Shown piece after piece: positions 26,875 to 35,497 of a stretch of 64,000 nucleotides of DNA; the stretch's first letter is position 1, and the number at the start of each line of letters is the position of its first letter. Position numbers and translations under genes: made by a program. The stretch is from VAZQ01 sp963721005 (GTDB lineage Bacteria > Pseudomonadota > Alphaproteobacteria > Rhizobiales > Xanthobacteraceae). The notes beneath the pieces were generated by a model, which had not been told where the DNA came from, searched no databases, and saw nothing but the letters and a program-made list of their open reading frames with translations. The stretch lies in contig CAVRHR010000003.1 of assembly GCA_963721005.1 (NCBI GenBank), positions 682,001 through 746,000 of the forward strand, in the 5' to 3' direction.

Positions 26875-27732
26875 TCACAGCCGCTCGGCTAAAAACCGCA
26901 GCAGCCGCGGCGCCAGGAAGCCGGTGTGGCTGCCGGGCTCATCGATCGGGTCGCTGAGCCAATAATGTGGCGCGCCATGCATCACGCAGGTGCGGGCGTT
27001 GAAGCCAGCCTGCTTGAGCGCCAGCAGGAACTCGAGCGACTGCGCCCGATGGTCGACCACGTCGTCCTCGGTGCCCCAGCTCAGGAACACCGCGGTCTTG
27101 TTGTTGCCGACGACCGCATGGCTGAGCGGCGAGGCGTCGAAATAGCGGCGGCGATCCTGCATGGGCGAGCAGCCGAGATAAGACTCGACCAGATTGTCGC
27201 CCGGGGTCCCGATCTGGGCGTGGCGCCACTGCGCCAGCAGATCATAGATGCCGTAGGTCCCGATCAGCACCTTGACGCTGGTCGAGACGGCGGCATGGCG
27301 ATCCTCGCGGTAACCGGCCGCAAACGGGCCGTCGCCCGCGAGCGCCACCAGGGCGGCGAGCTGCGCGCCGGCGGAGTTGCCCCACAGGGCAAACCGCTCG
27401 GGATCGAGCCGGAACGCGCCGGCGTTCGCGCGCGTGAACTGCACCGCGGCGCGCACGTCCTGCACCGCCTCCGGGAAGGTCTTGCGTCCCGGCTTGGTCA
27501 ACCGGTAGCTGATGGTGAAGCCCGCATAGCCGCGCGCGGCCAGGTAGGGTCCCCAATACTGGTAGGTCTCGCGCGCGCCGCGGCGCCAATAGCCGCCGTG
27601 CACGTTGACGATGAGCGGGAACGGCCCGGCCCCGGCCGGCAGATAGAGATCGCCCTTGAGCTCCACCCCGTCATGGGTGGCATAGACGATGTCCCGGCGG
27701 AATTCGGTTTGCGGCTTGGCGGTGTCGGACAC
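26875..27732 (-). CDS. alpha/beta hydrolase, BD-FAE/kynurenine-formamidase-like esterase
   Basis: 285 residues from a GTG start (VSDTAKPQ). The oxyanion motif is VNVHGGYWRRG, the nucleophile elbow GNSAGAQLAAL, an acid is likely in WGTEDDVVDH, and the final histidine is in MHGAPHYWL. This is the HGGxW esterase group that includes kynurenine formamidase and carbohydrate-ester feruloyl-like esterases. The upstream in-frame extension of 84 codons is arginine-rich and not family-like. It lies divergent from another hydrolase gene. Probably cytoplasmic; substrate unknown. Confidence 0.8.
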   Translation of the reverse strand: MSDTAKPQTEFRRDIVYATHDGVELKGDLYLPAGAGPFPLIVNVHGGYWRRGARETYQYWGPYLAARGYAGFTISYRLTKPGRKTFPEAVQDVRAAVQFTRANAGAFRLDPERFALWGNSAGAQLAALVALAGDGPFAAGYREDRHAAVSTSVKVLIGTYGIYDLLAQWRHAQIGTPGDNLVESYLGCSPMQDRRRYFDASPLSHAVVGNNKTAVFLSWGTEDDVVDHRAQSLEFLLALKQAGFNARTCVMHGAPHYWLSDPIDEPGSHTGFLAPRLLRFLAERL

Positions 27733-27872
27733 GGACGCTCCCCGGCTGGCTGGCAATATTCGGTCGATCGGCTTCCCCGCAGGCGCGGAGCAAAATTCCC
27801 GTGGCGCAGGAATTTCACATCCTATACCAACAAGATGCGCAGGAAGTCTCCGGGTAGGATTCACGCACAAAA

Positions 27873-28694
27873 ATGGCCGCAGGAAGCAGCGCCGGCTCGC
27901 CGGCAACCGCCACGCGGGACAGCGCCTCGCGCCTCGTCGACGGCATCCGCATCGAGATGATCGAGCGCGGCAGCGGCCGGCCACTTTTGTTCCTGCATCC
28001 CGGTATCGGCATCAGCGCAAGCGCGCCGGTGCTCGATCGCCTGGCCGAGCGGACGCGCCTCATCGCCCCGAGCCATCCGGGCTTCGGCGGCTCCGAGCAG
28101 CCGGCCTCGTTCACCTCCATCGACGACCTCGCCTATTTCTATCTCGACCTGCTCGAAGCGCTCGATCTCGAGCACACCATCGTGGCGGGCGTTTCGCTCG
28201 GCGGCTGGATCGCGGCGGAGATGGCGGTGAAGTCATGCGCCCGCATCTCGCATCTGGTGCTCGCCAACCCGGTGGGCATCAAGGTCTCCGACCGCGAGAC
28301 CCGCGACATCGCCGACATCTTCGCGCTGACCGAAGAGCAGCTCGCCGGGCTTGCCTATTTCGATCCCGCGGCCGGCAAATATGACTACAAGGCGATGCCG
28401 GAAGCCGAGATCCGCGCGGTGGCGCGCAACCGCGAAGCGACCGCGCGCTACGGCTGGTCGCCCTATATGCACGACCCCAAGCTCAAGCAGCGGCTGCACC
28501 GCATCCGGGTTCCGACCCTCGTTTTGTGGGGCACGGCGGACCGCATCCTGGCGCAGCCCTACGGGCAGGCCTATTGCGCCGCCATCCCGGGCGCGCGCTT
28601 CCAGCCGATCGAGCGCGCCGGCCACTTCCCCCATCTCGAGCAGCCCGACGAATTCGCCCGGCGCATCCTCGCCTTCGTGGACGCGACGCCATGA
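27873..28694 (+). CDS. alpha/beta hydrolase (MhpC-like)
   Basis: 273 residues with a complete triad pattern. HPGIGISA is the oxyanion segment, AGVSLGGWIAAEMAV the serine elbow at about residue 110, WGTADRIL the acid and AGHFPHLEQPDEF the histidine. This is the canonical fold of C-C bond hydrolases and haloalkane or epoxide hydrolases. It lies 10 bases upstream of a luciferase-like monooxygenase gene, suggesting a two-step oxidation-hydrolysis module. Confidence 0.85.
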   Translation: MAAGSSAGSPATATRDSASRLVDGIRIEMIERGSGRPLLFLHPGIGISASAPVLDRLAERTRLIAPSHPGFGGSEQPASFTSIDDLAYFYLDLLEALDLEHTIVAGVSLGGWIAAEMAVKSCARISHLVLANPVGIKVSDRETRDIADIFALTEEQLAGLAYFDPAAGKYDYKAMPEAEIRAVARNREATARYGWSPYMHDPKLKQRLHRIRVPTLVLWGTADRILAQPYGQAYCAAIPGARFQPIERAGHFPHLEQPDEFARRILAFVDATP

Positions 28695-28704
28695 CCGGAA
28701 CAGC

Positions 28705-29880
28705 ATGACGATGCGCGTCTACCATTTCACCGAGCAGCCCTATCCGGCCGCCTGGAACGATCACGACGGCTCGCTGCGCGTCAATCTGCCGAACCGGAAA
28801 TGCGACCCCGCGATCGCGGCCGAGCTCTATCACCGCTACTACGACGAATGGCTGCTCGCCGATGAGCTCGGCTTCGACATCATGCTCAACGAGCATCATC
28901 AGACCGCGACCTGCATGTCGTCGACGGTGATCGTCGGGCTCTCGGTGCTGGCGCGCCAGACCAAACGCGCCCGCCTCCTGGTGCTCGGCTATCCGATCGG
29001 CCACCGGCCCGATCCGCTGCGGGCCGCCGAGGAGCTCGCCACCATCGACGTGATCTCGCGCGGGCGGCTGGAGATGGGATTCATCAAGGGCGTGCCCTAC
29101 GAGTTCCCGTGCTCGAACCAGAATCCGGTCGGCGTGATGGACAAGTTCTGGGAGGCCCACGACTTCATCATCAAGGCGATGACCAGCCACGACGGGCCGT
29201 TCAATTGGGAAGGCCAGTTCTTCCATTATCGCAACGTGAACATCTGGCCGCGGCCCTGGCAACAGCCGCATCCGCCGATCTGGAGCGCGGCCGGCAGCCC
29301 CGGCAATGCCCGCATGCTGGGCGAGCGTGGCTACGTGATGGCGGTGCTGGGATCGGGCTACAAGACGCGGCCGCTCTACGACGCTTACCGGGAGGGCTAC
29401 ATGTCGCAAGGCCGGCCGGCACCGGCGCCCGATCGCTTCGCCTATCTGGGCCTGGTGGCGGTCGCCGCCAATGAAGCCGAGGCGCGGCGGCGCGGCGAGC
29501 TGGTGGCCGACTATCTGCGGACCGGCGGCATCGTCTGGCCGCCGTTCCGCAACCCGCCCGGCTATCTGTCGGTCGAGGAGAATGCCGGCATCCTGATGGG
29601 ACGCGCCCGCGAGCGCACCTTGACCCGGGACGGCCGCGTGGTCGACATGCGCAGCGCCAGCATCCAGGACCTGATCGATGCCGCCATCCTGTTCTGCGGC
29701 ACGCCCGATCAGGTGCATGAGCAGATCGCGCAGTTCGTCGACTACACGGGTGGGCTCGGCCACCTCCTGTCCATGGGACAGGCCGGACACCTGTCGCACC
29801 TGGACACGATCGACAGCATGACGTTGTTCGGCAAGGAGGTCCTGCCGCGGCTCCAGACATACGAGCCGCCCGCCCCCTGA
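28705..29880 (+). CDS. luciferase-like (LLM class) flavin-dependent monooxygenase
   Basis: 391 residues. The bacterial luciferase TIM-barrel pattern is visible: EWLLADELGFDIMLNEHHQT, GYPIGHRPDPLRAAEELA, ISRGRLEMGFIKG and PPIWSAAGSPGNARMLGERG. These enzymes use FMNH2 or F420 to oxidise organic substrates. The gene starts 10 bases after the preceding hydrolase; two possible ATGs (MTM) are six bases apart. The C-terminus contains a typical HEQIAQFVDYTG segment. Substrate unknown; the hydrolase partner suggests catabolism. Confidence 0.85.
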   Translation: MTMRVYHFTEQPYPAAWNDHDGSLRVNLPNRKCDPAIAAELYHRYYDEWLLADELGFDIMLNEHHQTATCMSSTVIVGLSVLARQTKRARLLVLGYPIGHRPDPLRAAEELATIDVISRGRLEMGFIKGVPYEFPCSNQNPVGVMDKFWEAHDFIIKAMTSHDGPFNWEGQFFHYRNVNIWPRPWQQPHPPIWSAAGSPGNARMLGERGYVMAVLGSGYKTRPLYDAYREGYMSQGRPAPAPDRFAYLGLVAVAANEAEARRRGELVADYLRTGGIVWPPFRNPPGYLSVEENAGILMGRARERTLTRDGRVVDMRSASIQDLIDAAILFCGTPDQVHEQIAQFVDYTGGLGHLLSMGQAGHLSHLDTIDSMTLFGKEVLPRLQTYEPPAP

Positions 29881-30119
29881 GGCCCCGCAGATCCGGTCTC
29901 AGCGGGATCATCCACACTGCCGTCGAGAGCCTGGATGTGCACCGCCATCGTCGCGGGGAGATGATTGCGCCATTCCCTAGACTTTTACGCTTTTTTTTGC
30001 ACATTCGAAGCGGCTTCTTTTACGGGTCGTCATTAGGGTCCACCTCGCGTTCTCGCAGCGAGCAAACCTTTCTTGATCCGAGCGCGAGGCGATCATTCGC
30101 GGGATCCATCCAAACCGAA

Positions 30120-31361
30120 ATGTCCAAAATCCAAGCCATCCTGGACGAGATCGATACCGGACTCGCCGCCGGCAACGTCCGACACCGCCTCAAGCTTCTT
30201 CAGCACGTGACCGACCTGTTCGTCGCCGGCTCGCGCCGCTATTCCGGTGCGGAGATTGCCCTTTTCGACGACGTTCTCATGCGGCTTACGACCGAGATCG
30301 AGATCGAAGCGCGCGAGCGGCTGGCGCAACGGCTGGCTCCGCTTCCGGACTCGCCGCCAAAGCTGATCCGCCAGCTCGCATTTGACGACGCCATCGCGGT
30401 CGCCGGACCCGTGCTGGTCGCCTCACCCCGGCTCTCGGACGCCGATCTGATCGAGAACGCCGCCACCAGGAGCCAGGATCATCTCTACGCCATCGCGCAA
30501 CGCCTCAAGCTGAGCGAGACCGTCACCGACGTTCTGATCGAGCGCGGGAATCGCCGCGTGGTGAGACGCACGGCCCGCAACGAAGGCGCGCGCATCTCGC
30601 TTGCAGGCTACCGACGCGTGGTTGAATTTGCGCGTCACGACCGAAAGCTTGCACTGACCGTCGCCAAGCGAAGCGACATTCCGCATCAATGCTTCCTCAG
30701 ACTCCTCGAGACCGCCTCCGCCGAAGTGCGCCGGAAGCTCGAGGCGATCAACCCGAATGCCGCGCAAGCCATCAGACGCACAATCGGGGAAATTGCAGGC
30801 GTAAAGCAGCGAGAGGCACGCGAATCCTCGCCCGGCTACATACGCGCGGCCCGTGACTCTCGTCATCTCTTCAGGGGGCACCGATTCTCGGAGACCAACG
30901 TGCACGCGCCGGCGCGCTCCCAGCAATTCTCGAAGACTGCCATCGCATTGTCGATGCTCGGCCAGCTGCCCATCGAAATCGTCGAACGAGCGCTGCTCGA
31001 CAAGGGCACGGACATGATCCTCATTCTTGCCAAGGCCGCAGGCTGCACCTGGACCACCACCAAGGCAATGCTGACAATGCATGCCGCAGACCGCGGCCTC
31101 TCGAAACAGGGGATGGAGGACGCCCTCAAATCCTATGAGCGGCTCAGCCGGGACACGGCGCGGCGTTTGGTGAAGTTCTATGAGCGGCGCAGCAAGCTCT
31201 CCGCCACGGAGAACGCCGTCGCGATGGCTGAAACGGCACCGACATCACAGCAGGAAAAGCGGCACATTTCCGAAGCAATCGGCAATTCGCCTCGCCGCAG
31301 CCGCCGCGCGCAGAATCCTTGCGAGGAAGCCCAAAGCCAAGTCAGGTACCGCCGGGCGTGA
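30120..31361 (+). CDS. DUF2336 domain-containing protein
   Basis: 413 residues from MSKIQAIL. Mostly alpha-helical, with HEAT-like stretches such as LIRQLAFDDAIAVAGPVLV and SPRLSDADLIENA, characteristic of DUF2336 proteins found almost only in alphaproteobacteria. No catalytic motif is seen, and the function of the family is not established. The C-terminal 60 residues are polar and basic (RRSRRAQN), probably disordered. The frame is open for another 61 codons upstream, but the ATG at 30120 begins the family homology. The 3' end overlaps the convergent small exported-protein gene by 20 bases. The 239-base upstream spacer has a poly-T stretch near 29988. Confidence 0.85.
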   Translation: MSKIQAILDEIDTGLAAGNVRHRLKLLQHVTDLFVAGSRRYSGAEIALFDDVLMRLTTEIEIEARERLAQRLAPLPDSPPKLIRQLAFDDAIAVAGPVLVASPRLSDADLIENAATRSQDHLYAIAQRLKLSETVTDVLIERGNRRVVRRTARNEGARISLAGYRRVVEFARHDRKLALTVAKRSDIPHQCFLRLLETASAEVRRKLEAINPNAAQAIRRTIGEIAGVKQREARESSPGYIRAARDSRHLFRGHRFSETNVHAPARSQQFSKTAIALSMLGQLPIEIVERALLDKGTDMILILAKAAGCTWTTTKAMLTMHAADRGLSKQGMEDALKSYERLSRDTARRLVKFYERRSKLSATENAVAMAETAPTSQQEKRHISEAIGNSPRRSRRAQNPCEEAQSQVRYRRA

Positions 31362-31722
31362 CGTAGCAGTAGATCTGGCCGCGGTCCCCGATGAAGATGA
31401 TCCCGTGACCGGTCGGATTGCCGCGGTCGAATTTCATCTTGGCGTTGGGTACGGCGATGCGCGTGCCGTTCTCGATCACCCCCTTGCCGTCGGTAATGAT
31501 GGCCACGTAGTGGTCGCCCTCGACCTCGAAGGTGTCAGCCTCGAAGGCATCGGCCTCGCCGCAGCAGGAAATCCGGGGATGATCGGGCTGCCGCAGGCCC
31601 TGGAACCATTCACGGATGTCGGCGGGCGAATTGGCCCACTGGCCGTTGTCTCGCGCAACAGCGGGCACGCCGAGCGCGGGCACGATGAATGCAAGCATGA
31701 TGTACGCAATGCGCGAATTCAT
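31342..31722 (-). CDS. small exported protein with SCCGEADAF motif, function unknown
   Basis: 126 residues from MNSRIAYIML, with a signal peptide ending near PAVARD. The mature part contains WFQGLRQPDHPRISCCGEADAFEAD and later GQIYCYVTPGGT; the paired cysteines may bind metal or form a disulfide. Similar short proteins with SCCGEAD occur in many Rhizobiales genomes without assigned function. An ATG 33 bases upstream is also in frame, but its residues would precede the signal peptide. It overlaps the 3' end of the DUF2336 gene tail to tail. Confidence 0.7.
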   Translation of the reverse strand: MNSRIAYIMLAFIVPALGVPAVARDNGQWANSPADIREWFQGLRQPDHPRISCCGEADAFEADTFEVEGDHYVAIITDGKGVIENGTRIAVPNAKMKFDRGNPTGHGIIFIGDRGQIYCYVTPGGT

Positions 31723-32300
31723 GACGGCTCTCCGATGAAACACAGCCGCTCTCAAACTACTCGCCTAAACATTGGCTCCAAATTCATCGATTTCAAGTTA
31801 GAAAAAATCGACCAATTCGTCACTTCTTTTTCTTAAAGGACAGGCCAAGGGTCATCGCACCGACCCTGCGCGTCCTGTGACCGCGCGGCCGCGCAATCAT
31901 CCTGCATAAAGATTGAGCAACCGCTCAATATGCACAAATGACGGCCTCAGCCAGCGTCGCCCGCTCCCGCAGGCGATAGAACTGGATGGTCTCGAGTGCC
32001 GTTTTCAATCTCAGCCGGCTGAACCGTGCGCAGCACAGATCGAGATCATCGGCGGAGCTGCCCTTGCGGCCCGACTTCAGCAACAGGAGGCCCCGCGTAT
32101 CGAGTGGAACGCGCGCGCGAAGGCCTACTTGCAGCAACAGGCCGATTTTTCGATATCGATCGGACACCGCCGGCTTGCCCGCGGCAGAATCGCGCAACGC
32201 CTCCCACGGCCAAATTCGCCTCCGGCGGTCGGATTTGAAAGCTTGCCGCATCAAGCGGCCCTCGTTACGCTTGCGCGCACGATCAGATCGCGAGGCCGCA
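31723..32300. other. gene-poor spacer
   Basis: About 580 bases with no gene I can support. The stretch 31740-31840 is AT-rich, probably the promoter of the small exported protein. ATTGAGC AACC GCTCAAT at 31912-31929 is a perfect 7-bp hairpin. Open frames of 186 codons (minus) and longer (plus) cross the right part but look like shadows, with low-complexity Arg/Ala content and no family motif; a decayed gene cannot be excluded. Confidence 0.5.
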
Positions 32301-32372
32301 ATGACGACACGGCGCGGGCCAAAGTCAGACGGGCCGAATTCAGGCTGGCGGTTCGCCGGTCTGCACGGATCG

Positions 32373-33395
32373 ATGGCTATCATCCGGCTGTTGGTCGCGG
32401 GCTTGCTGGGCTCGGGCTCGGCGATGCCGGCGAGCGCGGACCAGGTCTCGGATTTCTTCGGCGGCAAGTCGCTGTCGCTGATCACCGGGTTTCCTCCGGG
32501 CGGCGGCTACGACACCTATATTCGCGTCCTGGCGCGGCACTATGGCAAATATATTCCGGGTCACCCGTCCATGATCCCGTCGAACATGCCGGGCGCGGGC
32601 TCGCTGACGGCGGCGAACTACACCTATGTCAAGGCGGTCAATGACGGGACGGTGCTGGCGATGTTCGCATCGTCGGCGGTGATGGAGCCGATGCTGGGCA
32701 ACAAGGCCGCGACGTTCGACGCGGCGAGGTTTTCGTGGATCGGAAGCATGTCCCAGCAGGTCACCTATTGCGGCGTCTGGCAATCGCCGACCGCCGCAAG
32801 ATCGTTCAACGAGATGATGACCAAGCGGACGATCTTCGGCGCCGGCGGGCCGGCCGCCATCACGTTCCAGCATCCGACCATCCTCAAGAACGTGCTCGGC
32901 GCCAATATAAAGGTCATCCCCGGCTATCCGGGCTCTCGCGATCTCAATCTGGCGATGCATCGCGGCGAGGTGGACGGCGTGTGCGGCCTCGACGGCTCCT
33001 CGATCAGGTCGCAGTGGCCGGACGACGTGCGCAGCGGCCAGCTCAAGCTGGTGATCCAGATGGGCAACAAGAAGTCGGACGAGTTCGGCGATATTCCGAG
33101 CGTCTTCGATTTTGCCAAGACCGACGAGCAGCGGGCGGTGTTCGAGGTGCTGTTCAAGCAGCTGCTGCTCGGCCGCCCGCTCGCCGGGCCTCCGGGCATT
33201 CCGCCCGACCGCTTGCGCGCATTGCGCGAGGCGTTGACGGCGACCATGAAGGACGCCGAGTTCCTGGCCGATGCCGACAAGGTGGGCCTCGAGATCGATC
33301 CCGCGTCGGCCCAGGAGGTCGACGATCTCCTCAAGCGCTACGCGGCCTACCCGCCGGAGGTTTTCCGCAAGGCGCAGGAAGCGATCGGGCGCTGA
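32373..33395 (+). CDS. tripartite tricarboxylate transporter substrate-binding protein (TctC/Bug family)
   Basis: 340 residues from MAIIRLLVAGLL, which starts a signal peptide ending at PASA. The Bug-family pattern follows: GGKSLSLITGFPPGGGYDTY, NMPGAGSLTAANYTY, ASSAVMEPMLGN and GRPLAGPPGIPPDRLRALRE. These proteins bind carboxylates such as citrate, protocatechuate or nicotinate precursors, usually for TctAB permeases; none is nearby. An in-frame ATG 72 bases upstream (MTTRRGPK) is a possible alternative start. One of two Bug proteins in the window. Confidence 0.83.
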   Translation: MAIIRLLVAGLLGSGSAMPASADQVSDFFGGKSLSLITGFPPGGGYDTYIRVLARHYGKYIPGHPSMIPSNMPGAGSLTAANYTYVKAVNDGTVLAMFASSAVMEPMLGNKAATFDAARFSWIGSMSQQVTYCGVWQSPTAARSFNEMMTKRTIFGAGGPAAITFQHPTILKNVLGANIKVIPGYPGSRDLNLAMHRGEVDGVCGLDGSSIRSQWPDDVRSGQLKLVIQMGNKKSDEFGDIPSVFDFAKTDEQRAVFEVLFKQLLLGRPLAGPPGIPPDRLRALREALTATMKDAEFLADADKVGLEIDPASAQEVDDLLKRYAAYPPEVFRKAQEAIGR

Positions 33396-33768
33396 CGGTC
33401 AAGGCGCCGCGCGGTGGTGCGCGCCACTAATGCAAGTTCAGTCGGATGGATTGGCTTTTCTCGTCACCCGCGGGCTTGACCCGCAGGTCGATCTTTTCGC
33501 AAGAGGATGGATTGCACCTGAACTCGGGCCTGCCCGAGTTCAGCATTCTCAAGAGTGCCGCAAGTCGGGTGTACCCGACTTGCTGTGTCAAGCCCGGCAA
33601 TGACGGTGAATTCCAGCAAAACCCGCTTTAGAGCGCTATCCGATCAGATGGAATCGGATAGCGCCCTAATCTCTTTGACGTTGCGCATAATCCGAAAAGT
33701 CTGCAACTTTTCGGGATCATGCTCTAGATCTCAAATGGCGCGCACGCCGGTGCTTAAGAGACGCCCGC
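33396..33768. repeat. gene-free spacer with two inverted repeats
   Basis: 373 bases without a gene. GGGCTTGACCCGCAGG near 33470 and AAGTCGGG TGTA CCCGACTT at about 33565-33584 form hairpins, and TCAAGCCCGGCAATGAC follows. At 33634-33675 CTATCCGAT ... ATCGGATAG is a perfect 9-bp arm pair, then CCGAAAAGT ... ACTTTTCGG near 33690-33715 and ATCATGCTCT. The last element is the Bradyrhizobium-type AGAGCATGATCC repeat. Confidence 0.65.
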
Positions 33769-34371
33769 TTACGGCACGAAGTCGCCGCGGCCGACATTCA
33801 CCCGGTTGGTCTCGTAGGTCCCGTCCGGCTTCTTGGTCGCGGCCGCGATCGCGACGTTGGCGCCGGGCTTGAGCTCGCTCTTGTCGCCGACCACGTTGTT
33901 GATGATCGCCGCGTCGGGTCCGACGATGATCTTCTTCTCGCCGTCCTTGTACTTGAGCATGACGACCTGACCGTCCACGCTGGTGACCGTGGTGTCGACG
34001 GTCGCGTTGGTCATGGTGGTGTTGGGCCGGTCCCACGGCCGGAAGCCCTCGCCGACGCCGCGCTGCGGCTCGGCGAAGATGTTCACCCGGATCGCCTTCT
34101 GGCTGCCGTCGGCCTGCGGGGTGGCGCCGACGCCGATATAGCTGCCCTGCTTGATGTCGGCGAGCGTACCCTTGCTGCCGGCGATCACCATGACGTTGGC
34201 GGGCACCGTCACCTTCGCCTCTTCCTGCGCGGTCTTGACCGTGATGGTCTGGCCATCGACGGCGGTGATCTTGCCGGCCAGCCGGACGCCCTGGGGCTGC
34301 TGCGCCCAGGTCGACGACACCGAGAATGCGGCCACGAGCGCGAGGCCGGCCAAGCTTCCAAATCTGCTCAT
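33769..34371 (-). CDS. exported protein with DUF5666-like repeats
   Basis: 200 residues. The start MSRFGSLAGLALV is fixed by GGAGGAAGTCAG immediately upstream and by a signal peptide ending at TWAQ. Two similar small beta-domains follow: RLAGKITAVDGQTITVKTAQ with GSYIGVGA, and DTTVTSVDGQVVMLKYKDG with ANVAIAAA. This resembles the OB-like DUF5666 unit. A periplasmic structural or binding role is likely; no enzyme motif is seen. It stands alone, divergent from the PanB-like gene. Confidence 0.75.
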   Translation of the reverse strand: MSRFGSLAGLALVAAFSVSSTWAQQPQGVRLAGKITAVDGQTITVKTAQEEAKVTVPANVMVIAGSKGTLADIKQGSYIGVGATPQADGSQKAIRVNIFAEPQRGVGEGFRPWDRPNTTMTNATVDTTVTSVDGQVVMLKYKDGEKKIIVGPDAAIINNVVGDKSELKPGANVAIAAATKKPDGTYETNRVNVGRGDFVP

Positions 34372-34623
34372 CTGACTTCCTCCATTGTGATTATGCGACG
34401 TGATTATTCGACATGCCTGCCGTGATCGGCTCGCCGGGTCTGGCGGGCCCAGTCTGGCGGGACATGCCCTCCAAAGCCCTGCACGCCCGCAGGATACAAC
34501 GCCGCGCCGCGCAAACGAAGCCTCCCCCGACACGCTTGCCGCGAAGCCGGCGCAGCGGTTGGGCGGCTTGAAACCTCCCGTCCGCTCCTGTCATATGCGG
34601 CCCATCGCATCGAGGGGACCAGC

Positions 34624-35433
34624 ATGGCGGATCAGGTGACCATTCCGGCGCTGCAGCAGATGAAGCGCGAAGGCAGGAAGAGTGTCGGCGTCGTCGCCTG
34701 GGACTACCAGATCGCCCGCATCGCGGACCGCGCCGGGGTCGACTTCGTCTCGGTCGGCGACTCGGTCGGGGTCAATCTGTGGGGCCACGCCAATCCGCTG
34801 GAGGTGACGCTCGAGGAGATGCTGGTGTGCTGCAAGGCGGTCCGCCGCGGAGTCACCCGGGGGCTGGTGAGCTGCGACGTGCCGTTCGGCCCGGTGCAGG
34901 AAGGCGTCGATGCGGCGCTGCGCGCCGCCATCCGGCTGGTCAAGGAAGGCGGCGCCGACATGCTCAAGCTCGATGGCGCCGCCGATTTTCCCGAAGCCGT
35001 GCGGGCGCTCACGCGCGCCGGCATTCCGGTGTTCGCGCAGTTCGGCCTCACCCCGCAGACCGCCATGAAATACGGCATCCCCTACAGCGCCCAGGCGGGC
35101 GCGGGCGCGCAGGCGACCGCCGAGATGGCCGCCAAGCTGGTGGAGGAAGCCAAGATGCTGGAGGAAGCCGGCGCCGCCTGCCTCGACTTCACCAATTCCG
35201 GGCCGGTGGCGGGCGCCGCGGTGGTCAAGGCGGTGAAGATCCCGGTGATCGGCGGCTTCGGCGGCGGCCCCTGGCTCGACGGCCGGGTGCGCATGGCGCA
35301 CACCGCCATCGGTTATGCGGAGAAATGGATCGACTCCAAGACCGACACCTACACCAACACCGCCAAGGCGGCGCTGGAAGCCTTCACCGCCCTGATCGGC
35401 GACGCCCGCGCCGGCCGCCAGATCAAAGGCTGA
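34624..35433 (+). CDS. PanB-like (ketopantoate hydroxymethyltransferase family) protein with altered active site
   Basis: 269 residues, the size and fold of PanB. VVAWDYQIARIADRAGVDF, VGDSVGVNLWGH, SCDVPFG and FGLTPQ align with PanB. The metal-binding aspartates (VGDS and CDVPF) are kept, but KIEGG reads KLDGA, the His before GLTPQ reads Gln, and the catalytic Glu in LLVLECVP falls in a CLDFTNSG segment. It therefore probably does not make ketopantoate; a related aldol or lyase reaction on another keto acid is possible. Numbering of these residues follows alignment by eye to E. coli PanB. A PanE-like gene lies 1.5 kb away. Confidence 0.75.
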   Translation: MADQVTIPALQQMKREGRKSVGVVAWDYQIARIADRAGVDFVSVGDSVGVNLWGHANPLEVTLEEMLVCCKAVRRGVTRGLVSCDVPFGPVQEGVDAALRAAIRLVKEGGADMLKLDGAADFPEAVRALTRAGIPVFAQFGLTPQTAMKYGIPYSAQAGAGAQATAEMAAKLVEEAKMLEEAGAACLDFTNSGPVAGAAVVKAVKIPVIGGFGGGPWLDGRVRMAHTAIGYAEKWIDSKTDTYTNTAKAALEAFTALIGDARAGRQIKG

Positions 35434-35448
35434 GCATGTTTGCATTCT

Positions 35449-35496
35449 CGCATTTTCGGACGGAAAACCGGATGCCACTTTTCCTGAAAATGCTCC
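35449..35496. repeat. dispersed intergenic repeat, family A, copy 2
   Basis: Begins with the same CGCATTTTCGGACGGAAAAC core as the copy beside the CapD-type gene and ends GAAAATGCTCC. It occupies the whole spacer between the PanB-like gene and the next hydrolase gene, whose ATG follows within a few bases, leaving little room for a ribosome site. Confidence 0.65.
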
Positions 35497-35497
35497 G

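Noticed and set aside
29985..30003. Poly-T run after the luciferase-like gene as an intrinsic terminator
   Set aside because: No GC-rich stem directly precedes the T-run.
31925..32485. 186-codon minus-strand open frame in the 31.7-32.4 kb spacer
   Set aside because: No recognisable domain, no good ribosome site, and the right part overlaps the Bug-type gene; kept only as a possible remnant.
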